In this document: piece by piece, positions 1 through 8,600 of the stretch | How positions within the stretch are numbered: position 1 is the first letter of the stretch | How the letters are laid out: the number at the start of each line of letters is the position of its first letter | NCBI GenBank assembly: GCA_016699575.1 | Contig: CP064979.1 | Location: 2,852,001-2,916,000, forward strand | Source of the DNA: Flavobacteriales bacterium | GTDB lineage: Bacteria > Bacteroidota > Bacteroidia > Flavobacteriales_F > PHOS-HE28 | DNA length: 64,000 nt | Direction of reading: 5' to 3' | Program-made: the position numbers and the translations under genes | Notes under the pieces: model-generated | What the model saw: only the letters and a program-made list of their open reading frames with translations | Told to the model about the DNA's origin: nothing | The model's database searches: none

Positions 1-1685
1 GAATCCGGGTTGAGCACGAGGGCTTGCGCAAAGCTGCCGTTGGGCTCGGCATCGTTACCGAACACGGCAGGTGCCAACTCGTATTTCATCCGATAGCTGA
101 TGCCGCAGCCGTTCGTGCTGATCAACTGCAGATAGTAGTTGCCCTGGCCCGCGCAGTCATACTGCACAACGGTCGTCACGGGAGCGTTGCTTCCGCCCAC
201 CACGGTATCCCAGTATGTGATGAGGTTGCCGTTGCCGTCGTACAGATGCACGCGGATGTTGCCGTTCGCCACCGGCACGCGCTCGGCGATCATCGTTATG
301 TTGATGGCGCCGTCAGCGGGCGTCTGGATGAAATACCAGTCACTGTTGTCGCCGTAGTTGATGAAGTTGATGTGTCCGTCGGTGAAGGTGTTGTGGGCGA
401 GCGCCCCGTTCGCGAAGGCTTGGCTGGCGCTGTTGTTCGGCTCCACATCGGTACCGTACACTGCTGGCAGTGTTTCGTACTTCAGCCTGTAACTGATGCC
501 GCAGCCATTGATGCCGACCACCTGCAGGTAGTAATTGCCCTGGCCTGCGCAGTCGTATTCCACAACGGTCGTCACGGGCGCATTGCTTCCGCCCGCAACG
601 GGGTCCCAGTAGGTGATGAGGTTGCCACTGCCGTCGTACAGATGCACACGGATGTTACCGTTCGCGACCGGCACGCGTTCGGCGATCGCCGTCAGGCGAA
701 TGGTGCCTTCGGCCGGTGTCTGGATGAAGTACCAGTCGCTGTTGTCGCCGTAGTGGCTGAAGTTGATGTGCCCTTCCGTGAAGGTGTTGTGGGCGAGCGC
801 ACCGTTGGAGAAGGCCTGGGCCGTGCTGTTGTTCGGCTCAACATCATTGGCATAGACCGCACCGGCGGTCTGGTACTTCAATTCGTAGCTGTGACCGCAG
901 CCGCCGATGCTCGCTACACGCAGGTAGTAATTGCCCTGGCCCAGGCAATCGTGGGTGTATGTGGTGGTGTCATCATCGTGGCTCGCCCCGGAGCTGCCGT
1001 CGTAGTAGGTGATCAGGTTGCCGCTGCCATCGTAGAGATGCGTCCGCACGGCGCCCCCTCCTTCGCTCTCAGCGATGGTGGTGAAGGTCGCGGAACCTTC
1101 GGCTGGGGTAGTGATGAAGTACCAATCATCGTTGTCGCCGGTGTAGCTGAAGTTCACATGGCCCTGGGCGAAGGTGTTGTGGGCGAGCGCGCCGTTCGTG
1201 AAGGCCTGTCCAGCGTTGTCGTTGTCCTCCGTGTCATCGCTGAAGACGGCCGCCGCCAGGGTGACCGTGAACGCGTAGGTGTAACAATCGCTTGAGAGGC
1301 GCGCCACTTGGAAGTAGTAGGTTCCCTTGCCAACGCATGCGAGCACGGAGGTCTGGTCAACGGGTGAACCGGCCGCACCGTGATCGAAATAGGTGATCAG
1401 GTTGCCGTTCGCATCGTGGATGTGCACGCGTAGCGAACCGCTGCCGCCGAATGCTGTCGTGCTGGTGCTCAGGCTGAGGGTGCCATCCTGCGTGGTAGTG
1501 AGCGCGAACCAATCGTTGCTGGTGCCGCTGCCGCAAGGCGCGCCGCCGATATCGCCGGTACGCGCGGTGCCCAGGGCAAGGGCGTTGGCCTGGCCGCTGT
1601 TGTCGTTGGGCTCGGTCTCCGCTTGCGCCATCAGCAAAGCCGGGCACAGCAGCGATACCAGCAAGGAGGAAATGATCCGTCTCAT
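1..1685 (-). CDS. Secreted multi-repeat PPC-domain protein, C-terminus cut by window edge
   Basis: The frame opens with an ATG at 1685 and runs off the left edge without a stop. The N-terminus MRRIISSLLVSLL...LMAQA is a clear signal peptide. Mature sequence then repeats about every 393 bases (about 131 residues). Each repeat starts with an EPN(N/D)xSxQA element followed by DWYFIxTP, IxVHLYDGxGNLITYxD and QGNYYLxV motifs. This is the pattern of bacterial pre-peptidase C-terminal (PPC) beta-sandwich domains. At least four full repeats and part of a fifth are present. By analogy with the gene at 5694-10409 it probably continues to a T9SS sorting domain, but that end is not visible. It sits downstream of a kinase/regulator pair. 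A role as surface adhesin or structural exoprotein is inference only. Confidence 0.85.
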   Translation of the reverse strand, partial: MRRIISSLLVSLLCPALLMAQAETEPNDNSGQANALALGTARTGDIGGAPCGSGTSNDWFALTTTQDGTLSLSTSTTAFGGSGSLRVHIHDANGNLITYFDHGAAGSPVDQTSVLACVGKGTYYFQVARLSSDCYTYAFTVTLAAAVFSDDTEDNDNAGQAFTNGALAHNTFAQGHVNFSYTGDNDDWYFITTPAEGSATFTTIAESEGGGAVRTHLYDGSGNLITYYDGSSGASHDDDTTTYTHDCLGQGNYYLRVASIGGCGHSYELKYQTAGAVYANDVEPNNSTAQAFSNGALAHNTFTEGHINFSHYGDNSDWYFIQTPAEGTIRLTAIAERVPVANGNIRVHLYDGSGNLITYWDPVAGGSNAPVTTVVEYDCAGQGNYYLQVVGINGCGISYRLKYETLPAVYGTDVEPNNSASQAFANGALAHNTFTDGHINFINYGDNSDWYFIQTPADGAINITMIAERVPVANGNIRVHLYDGNGNLITYWDTVVGGSNAPVTTVVQYDCAGQGNYYLQLISTNGCGISYRMKYELAPAVFGNDAEPNGSFAQALVLNPD

Positions 1686-1845
1686 CGGTTGTGGGTTTTG
1701 GATGGCCAAAGCGACGGCAACGCACGTCACGTTTCAATCCCGAATTCTCGTTAGGGGTGTGAACAGGATGCATCGAGCGGTGATCCGCCAGTGCCTCGGT
1801 CGGGTAGCACCGGCTGATCCCTGGCCGGTACCCGTCACCGGATCC

Positions 1846-2487
1846 TCAAACCAGTCTCTTGCTCACGGCTTTGCTCACCGCTTCGGCGTTGCTGTGCACG
1901 TGCAGCTTCTCGTAGATCTTCCGCATGTGGCTGTCCACAGTATGATAGCTGATGCCCAGTTCGTCGGCGATCATCTTGTAGCTGCGTCCCTTCACCAGGA
2001 GCGTGAGCACCTCCTTCTCGCGATCGCTAAGCCCGTAGTGCTCCGCACTGGTGGCCGTTTCGTTCGCCCTGAAGCGCGACAGCACCTTCATGGCGATGGC
2101 CGGGGTCATGGGCGCGCCACCAGCATGAACGGCACGGATGGCTTTGGTGATCTCCTCTACTGGCGCTGTCTTCAGGATGTAACCGCTCGCCCCGGCGCAA
2201 ATGGCATCGAAGACTTTGTCGTCATCGTCGAAGACCGTTTGCATGAGGATCTGCGCTCCCGGATGCCGTGCTTTGATGGCGCGTACGCCATCGATGCCGT
2301 TCATGCCCGGCATCTGGATGTCCATCACGATCACGTCTGGTCGTGCAGCATCAATGTCGCGCATGAGCTGCGACAGGTCGGGGTGGACGGCCACGCACAC
2401 CATGTCGGCCTGGGCGTCCACCAACAGGCGGAACATGTCGCGCAGGTCCTTGTTGTCGTCGAACGCTATGACTCGGATGGGGTTCAT
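1846..2487 (-). CDS. LuxR/NarL-family response regulator
   Basis: A 213-residue two-domain regulator. The receiver domain carries the acidic pair FDDN near the N-terminus and the phospho-acceptor Asp in VIVMDIQMPGMNG. The C-terminal LuxR-type helix-turn-helix has LSDREKEVLTLLVKG and ISYHTVDSHMRKIYEKL. An in-frame GTG at 2499 is possible, but the ATG at 2487 (MNPIRVIAFDD) is preferred because receiver domains normally begin there. It lies directly downstream of the histidine kinase at 2526-5585 on the same strand, so the two probably form a cognate pair. Its targets cannot be read from the sequence. The flanking PPC-repeat genes are plausible candidates. Confidence 0.92.
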   Translation of the reverse strand: MNPIRVIAFDDNKDLRDMFRLLVDAQADMVCVAVHPDLSQLMRDIDAARPDVIVMDIQMPGMNGIDGVRAIKARHPGAQILMQTVFDDDDKVFDAICAGASGYILKTAPVEEITKAIRAVHAGGAPMTPAIAMKVLSRFRANETATSAEHYGLSDREKEVLTLLVKGRSYKMIADELGISYHTVDSHMRKIYEKLHVHSNAEAVSKAVSKRLV

Positions 2488-2525
2488 GGGCCGGTCCACG
2501 AAATAACAGGGTGCCGAACGATGGG

Positions 2526-5500
2526 TTAGTCCCGAATTCTCGTGACGTCAACTTCCACACCGATGAGCACGCCCATGCCCGGTGCGCTGGTCAAGGTGAA
2601 ACGCCCGCCCAGGCTGGCTGCACGGCGCGCCATGCTGCCCAGCCCATGCCCGTCAGGGTGCAACGCCGGGTCGAAGCCCCTGCCATCGTCCTTCACGCTC
2701 AGGTTCAGCGTGCCGTTCCGTTGGTGCAACGATACCTGGACCGTGTTGGCGCCACTGTATTTACTGGCGTTGTGCACGGCTTCCTTGTACAACAGTACCA
2801 GTTCCTTGCGCGCGTTCATTGGCAGTTTCAGGTCTTCAACCCCTCCGCTCACGTTGAAGGACACATCAATGCCCTTGCTCTCCAGCAGTTCGTTGGCGAT
2901 ACGCCGCATTCGTTTCACCAGTGCCTCGCCCTCGTCGTTCTTCGGGTCGATGGCCCATACGATGTCGCTGATGCTGCGCAGGCTCTCGCTGCTGGTTTCG
3001 CCGATGCGCGCCAGCAGTTTGTGCAGCTGCTCGTTCTCCACGGGGGAAAGGGAACTGGCGAGCTGGCTGCCGATGGTGATGCTGCTGAGCGATGAACCCA
3101 CCTCATCGTGCAGGTCGCTGGCAATGCGGTTGCGGACGGCCTGCAACTTCAATGCTTGCGCGATCCGATTGCGCGACCACGCGTACATGCCCGCGCCCGA
3201 AAGCAGCACGATCAACGCGTAGAACCACCACGTGAGCCAGAAGGGTGCCGGCACGGCAACAGTGAGCAGCACTTGCTCCGGACCGGTGCGCCCGAAAGCA
3301 TCCCTGACTTTCACCAGCAACCGGTGCGCGCCAACGGGCACACCAGCGTAGCGGATGCGTTCGTCGATCGGTATGGTGCGCCATTCTTCCTCAACGCCGT
3401 CCAGCCGGTACTCGAGCAGCAGCGCTTGCGGATGCCCAAGGGCCATGGCGCTTACGCCGATGTCGACCACGCTGGACCGGTAGCTCAGTTCCACATGGGC
3501 GTCTTCCACCCGCAACGCTTTGCCGGCAGCGGTTGCCCCTGCGAAGAACGCCGTGGGGAGCACCGGGAGATCGTCGAACACACTTGGCGGGAAGGTGATC
3601 AAGCTGTTGTCAGCGCACAGGGCGATCCGCCCATCGTTGAGCGTGGTGATCGCATTGCCGAGTTTGCGGAAGCGTTGTCCATCGTTCACCGGCACATGGA
3701 GGAAGCTGTGATCGGTGGTGTCGAACCGTAACAGGCCATCGCCGGTGGTGACCCAGAAACGGCCTGCACGATCCATTGTCATGGCATAGAGGTCTTGCGG
3801 CATGTGCGCTGGCGGCGCGAAGCGTTCCACGTTGTCCACGCGCGCCCGAACCAGGGCCCCGGCCCGGCTCACCGCCCATATGGTATTGCCAAGCGCCATC
3901 ACACTGCGCACGTCCTCGCCGGTCACGACAACGTTCTGCGGGCCACCCGGTCCGGCACCTCCATCGCTCCAGTCATGGATGCCTTCGGATGCATGCCAGT
4001 TGCACAAGCCGTTGGCCGTTCCATACCAATAGCGGCCTTCTGCATCACGCGCCATACTGCTCACCAGGCTGTACGAGTTCACTTTTTCGGTGAGCCCGGG
4101 CATTGCCCGCCCAAGCACCTTCTGCGTCGCCACGTCCACAACGTGCACACCGAAGCCCATGGTAGCGATCACCATCACCGGCCGTCCGTTCAGGGTGTCG
4201 GCTTGAAGACCGCGCACTTGGTACATGGTGCCGGGTGAATACACTTCGTTCACCACATGCGGTTCGAGCGCGGCTCTGACCTTGCCACCTTGTTCGGCCA
4301 AGAAGCCGATCCCGTATTCCGTGCCCACGATGGATCTTCCCTGATGGTCTTTTCCCATTACGGTGGGCTGCAGGGCGCGACCACCTCCATCGTAGCTCTG
4401 GTGTTCAAGTGCGTCTCCTTCCCGCCGTTGGATGAAGAACCCGTCAGAGGTGAGGATGCGAACGCCGTTCACTCCTTCCGGATACGCCCGGTGGAAGTAC
4501 ACTTCCTGCTCGTCGCCATCCGGGTCGTTGTGGATGTCCTGGACCCCGAAACGCCATACATCGGGCACGTGGAAGTCAAGGCCGTTGGACGTCCCTGCCC
4601 ATAGTGTTCCCTTCCTGTCGCGCAGCAGACAGCGCACACGATCGCTGCTCAACGATGCGGGGTCGGTCCGGTCGCGCACTATCCGCACGGGCGATCGCGA
4701 TCCGCGCGGCAGGTGGAGGAGTCCGCTCTGCCGTATGGCGAACAGCGGGCCGTTGTTCCAATCGGTTATGGCGATCACTTCCTCCTGGGTTGGGATGATG
4801 CGGCCCTGGACCGGAGGAGCCTTCAAGGACGCAGGCAGGTCGTTCCAAGCGATCACGTCCGCTCCGTTCTGCCATCCACCACAAATGATGGAATCGCCGA
4901 TGAGCATTGCGCATGTGAGCGTTTGCGAACCTGGGCGTTGCACATGTGGATAGTGTGTTATCGACCCCGTGCGGCGATCGACGATGAAACTCAAGTAATA
5001 GTTCAACAACCCGATCCATAGGTGCTGGTCGTTCAGCAGTGTGATCGCGTGGCACCAACCCCGTGTGTTCGACGGTGCAGGTGAGGCGCGCGCAGGTGCG
5101 ATTGTTGCGCTGTCGGTCCAATAGGTGAAGCGGAAGGTCCGCTTGTCGAGGAACATCAGTGTCACTTCACGCGACCCGATGAGCAACGTTGTATCGTCCA
5201 GATCATAGAGTGCGGTCAGCTTGTCGCTGGCCATGGAACTACCGAGCGCGTCGTCGCGGTCGAAACGACGCACTGCATTGCCACTGCCTACGCGGATCAG
5301 GCCCTTGTCCTTGGTGGCCGCCCACACGGTGCCTTGCCGGTCTTCGATCACGGCAGCGATGCTCGCCTCGGTTCCGGCCACTTGAAGCACCGTGCTTCCA
5401 TCGTACTTGTTCAAGCCGTTCTCCGTGCCGATCCAGATGTACCCCGCGCGATCCTCGAACACGCAGGTGATGGCGTTGTCGCTCAGCCCATCGTCGGTGG

Positions 5501-5585
5501 TGAGGTGCTGGAAGCGGAGCGCTTGCCCCTGCATAGGGTGCGGGTTCAGAAGGAACAACGAAAGGATCACGATCCCGGCGCGCAT
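2526..5585 (-). CDS. Two-component propeller sensor histidine kinase
   Basis: A 1019-residue membrane kinase. It has an N-terminal signal peptide, then many Reg_prop beta-propeller blades (GLSDNAITCVFEDRAGYIWI and similar 'DxxGxxWxGTxxGL' elements) over about residues 25-640. A Y_Y_Y-like domain follows (about 690-765), then one transmembrane helix (about 770-793, WLTWWFYALIVLLSGAGMY). The cytoplasmic part has a HisKA_3 dimerisation domain with the phospho-acceptor His826 in ASDLHDEVGSS. The HATPase domain shows the N-box HNAS near 938 and G-boxes DDGRGF and GHGLGSM. This architecture matches the Bacteroidetes propeller kinases that sense extracellular or periplasmic signals, without the C-terminal AraC fusion seen in hybrid systems. 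The partner regulator follows 38 bases downstream. Confidence 0.93.
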   Translation of the reverse strand: MRAGIVILSLFLLNPHPMQGQALRFQHLTTDDGLSDNAITCVFEDRAGYIWIGTENGLNKYDGSTVLQVAGTEASIAAVIEDRQGTVWAATKDKGLIRVGSGNAVRRFDRDDALGSSMASDKLTALYDLDDTTLLIGSREVTLMFLDKRTFRFTYWTDSATIAPARASPAPSNTRGWCHAITLLNDQHLWIGLLNYYLSFIVDRRTGSITHYPHVQRPGSQTLTCAMLIGDSIICGGWQNGADVIAWNDLPASLKAPPVQGRIIPTQEEVIAITDWNNGPLFAIRQSGLLHLPRGSRSPVRIVRDRTDPASLSSDRVRCLLRDRKGTLWAGTSNGLDFHVPDVWRFGVQDIHNDPDGDEQEVYFHRAYPEGVNGVRILTSDGFFIQRREGDALEHQSYDGGGRALQPTVMGKDHQGRSIVGTEYGIGFLAEQGGKVRAALEPHVVNEVYSPGTMYQVRGLQADTLNGRPVMVIATMGFGVHVVDVATQKVLGRAMPGLTEKVNSYSLVSSMARDAEGRYWYGTANGLCNWHASEGIHDWSDGGAGPGGPQNVVVTGEDVRSVMALGNTIWAVSRAGALVRARVDNVERFAPPAHMPQDLYAMTMDRAGRFWVTTGDGLLRFDTTDHSFLHVPVNDGQRFRKLGNAITTLNDGRIALCADNSLITFPPSVFDDLPVLPTAFFAGATAAGKALRVEDAHVELSYRSSVVDIGVSAMALGHPQALLLEYRLDGVEEEWRTIPIDERIRYAGVPVGAHRLLVKVRDAFGRTGPEQVLLTVAVPAPFWLTWWFYALIVLLSGAGMYAWSRNRIAQALKLQAVRNRIASDLHDEVGSSLSSITIGSQLASSLSPVENEQLHKLLARIGETSSESLRSISDIVWAIDPKNDEGEALVKRMRRIANELLESKGIDVSFNVSGGVEDLKLPMNARKELVLLYKEAVHNASKYSGANTVQVSLHQRNGTLNLSVKDDGRGFDPALHPDGHGLGSMARRAASLGGRFTLTSAPGMGVLIGVEVDVTRIRD

Positions 5586-5644
5586 GGTCCCAAAGTAGAG
5601 GTTGGGCCGCTGAACGTGCGAAGGTCAGCGGGGCAGTGAACGAA

Positions 5645-5674
5645 GAAGGGCCGCCTCTTTCGAGACGGCCCTTC
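5645..5674 (-). terminator. Hairpin terminator after the large PPC/T9SS gene
   Basis: The arms GAAGGGCCG (5645-5653) and CGGCCCTTC (5666-5674) form a nine-base-pair stem, with a further short inner helix. It begins 20 bases downstream of the stop codon at 5694 on the minus strand. It separates this gene from the kinase gene that starts at 5585, so the two are probably transcribed separately. Confidence 0.6.
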
Positions 5675-5693
5675 CGAGCGGGAGAGCAGGGGC

Positions 5694-8600
5694 TTAGTGC
5701 ACCACCAGTCGTTGGGTGAACACCTCGGTTCCGGTGCGTACCTGCACCAAATAGAGGCCTTCGCCGAGCGAGCTGCCGAATTCGAGCACATGGTTGAGGG
5801 TTCCATCGGCCAGCGGCACGCGCGCTGTGATGACGGACTTGCCGGTTGCATCGTGCACGGTGATGTCCGCAGCTTCGATGTCGGTGCCCAACCCTTCGAT
5901 GCGGATGAACACCAGATCATCCTTCACTGGATTGGGGTAGAGGCTGAGGTGTGGTCCATCGGTGCTGAAGGTCGACAGGTCGCGGAAGTTGCCGCCGGGG
6001 TTGTTCACCATGATGCGGCACACTTTGCCGAAGGGCAGGTAATTGCCGTTCACGAGCGGTCGCACGCACACGTTGAGCGGGAGGCCGAAGGGAGCCGGGT
6101 TGGTCTGCAGGTTGCTCAATCGGCAATCCGTTGCCGGACGCAGTATGCGACGGCTGTACGAGCCGTGCGGATCGAAGAACCAGAACTGGTAACCGCTGGC
6201 ACCGGCCACGCCTTGGCAGTAGATGAAGCTGCTGGGCACCAGATCGGTACGATCGCACCAGTTGGGCTTCACGAAGGTGGGTCCCAAGGGCACGCAGAAG
6301 TCGCCGCCGGAGATGGTCACGGAGCTCTCAGGACCGAAATCGCCGCTGGCATCGATGATGCGTCGGCCAAGGTCATCGGTGAGCACGTAACCACCAGCTG
6401 CGATACCATCGCCCATGGCGTCGCTCACCACCAGGTTGTAGCAAGCGGCAGGCAGGCAGATGTTGGTGGAGACGATGGCTCCCGGGGTACCGTCGGAGTA
6501 GGGACCACCGGAAGCGACCACGGTGCTGGTGAGCGCGTCGGTGATCTCCCAGGTGGTCTGGCTGCCGAAGGCGTCCAGCGCGATGCTCATCACCAGGTCC
6601 TCGGTGCAGTTCACGTTCACCCCTGCGCAGAGGCAGTTGGTGCCGATCACATCGCCCGTGGTGTTGGGATCAAGGTCATCGCACACGGTGCCGGGCTCGG
6701 GCCCGCCGGGGCAGAGATCGTCCGCATCGCAAGTGCCATCGTTGTCCGCGTCAGCGAAGGTGCCAGCGCAGAGGCAGTTGGTGCCGATCACATCGCCCGT
6801 TGTGCAGGCGTCGAGATCGTCGCACGCCGTGCCGGGCTCGGGTCCGCCGGGGCAGAGGTCGTCAGCATCGCAGGTGCCATCGTTGTCGGCATCGGCGAAG
6901 GTGCCAGCGCAGAGGCAGTTCGCATCGTACACGTCGCCGGTAGTGCAATCGTCATTGTCGTTGCACGCTGTTCCGGGCACGGCGGGTCCACCGGGCACGC
7001 CCTCGCAGTCGTTGCCGAGCAAGGTGCCAGCACAGAGGCAGTTGGTGCCGATGACATCGTTGATGGTGTTGGCGTTGAGGTCGTCGCACGTAGTGCCGGG
7101 CTCGGGCCCGCCGGGGCAGAGATCGTCCGCATCGCAAGTGCCATCGTTGTCCGCATCGGCGAAGGTGCCGGCACAGAGGCAGTTGGTGCCGATCACGTCA
7201 CCCGTTGTGCAGGCGTCGAGATCATCACACACGGTGCCGGGCTCGGGTCCGCCGGGGCAGAGGTCGTTGGCGTCGCAGGTGCCATCGGCATCGGCGTCAG
7301 CGAACGTTCCTGCGCAGATGCAGTTGGCGTCGTAGACATCACCGGTGGTGCAATCGTCGTTGTCGTTGCAGGCGGTGCCGGGCACGGCAGGGCCTCCGGG
7401 TACACCTTCACAATCGTTGCCGAGCAGGGTGCCGGCGCAGATGCAGTTGCTCACCACATCGTTGATGGTGTTCGGGTTGCCATCATCGCATGGATCACCG
7501 TTCACCAGGTTCGCCAGGTTCGGGCATGCGTCGTTGCAATCAGCGGTGCCGTCGCTGTCGGTGTCCGTATCAGCTACGCCGCAACCACAAGCACCGGGCG
7601 CGATCTTGTTCGGATCAGCAGGGCAGCCATCGTTGCAATCGGCGGTGAGGTCACCATCGGTGTCCACATCGCTAACACCGCAACCGCAGATGCCGGGTGC
7701 GATCTTGTTAGGATCATTCGGGCAACCGTCGTTGCAATCGGCTGTAAGGTCACCATCGGTATCCGTATCGGCCACACCGCAACCGCACTCGCCCGGTGCG
7801 ATCTTGTTCGGGTCGTTCGGGCAACCGTCGTTGGCATCGCAGGTCAAGTCGCCATCGGCATCCTGGAAGGTGTTCGTTACGTTGCCGTTCAGGCACTCGT
7901 CCAGTGTGCAAACATCACCATCATCGATCACCACTTGCGAGCAGGAGCAACCGTTGCTGTTCACGCCCTCGCCGTTGGGTGTGCCCGCGCAGAGGTCGCC
8001 GGAATTGCACACGCCATCGTTGTCATCGTCGTAGCAGTCTAGGCGGTAGCTCACACCGCATACCGTGGGACTTTCTACTTCAACGTAGTAGGTGCCAGCC
8101 GCTACGGAACCTGCAGTTGCAACGCTGCTCGAGGCTCCCACGCCACCGCCGCCCACCGCTGCCGTTGCATTGGTGACAAGTACGGTGGAGCTTGAATTGC
8201 GGATGCGCAAGGTCATGACCCCTGTAGCCCCGGCGTTCTCTGCACGCACATTCACGGTGAGCACGCCACCGGGATGGTTCACCTCGAACCAATCGCTGGA
8301 GTTGTCATACTCGAAGCTCGCGCGTCCGAAGGCTGGTGCGGCGTTCAGGTCGATGGGGATCGCCGCACCTGCGTTTTGGTTGGGCTCAGCGTCATCTGCG
8401 TAGAGCGGTGCGGCAACTGTGTAATTGAAACGGTACGAAACACCGCAGACGTTGGGGTCGCGCAAGTCCAGGTAGTACACGGCTTCGGTGCCGGTGCAGT
8501 TGCGGGTGAAGGTTGTGGTGGCGGGCGATCCGTTGGCATCCACGTTCGCGGTCCAGGTCTCCAGCACGGTGCTTGAGCTGTTCCGGAAAAGGACGTTCAT

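Noticed and set aside
24..1295. 423-codon plus-strand open frame at the left edge
   Set aside because: It is antisense to the PPC-repeat gene, whose minus-strand frame has a signal peptide and coherent domains.
5697..8042. 781-codon plus-strand open frame across the giant secreted gene
   Set aside because: Antisense to the repeat-rich T9SS gene. Its apparent repeats mirror the sense repeats.
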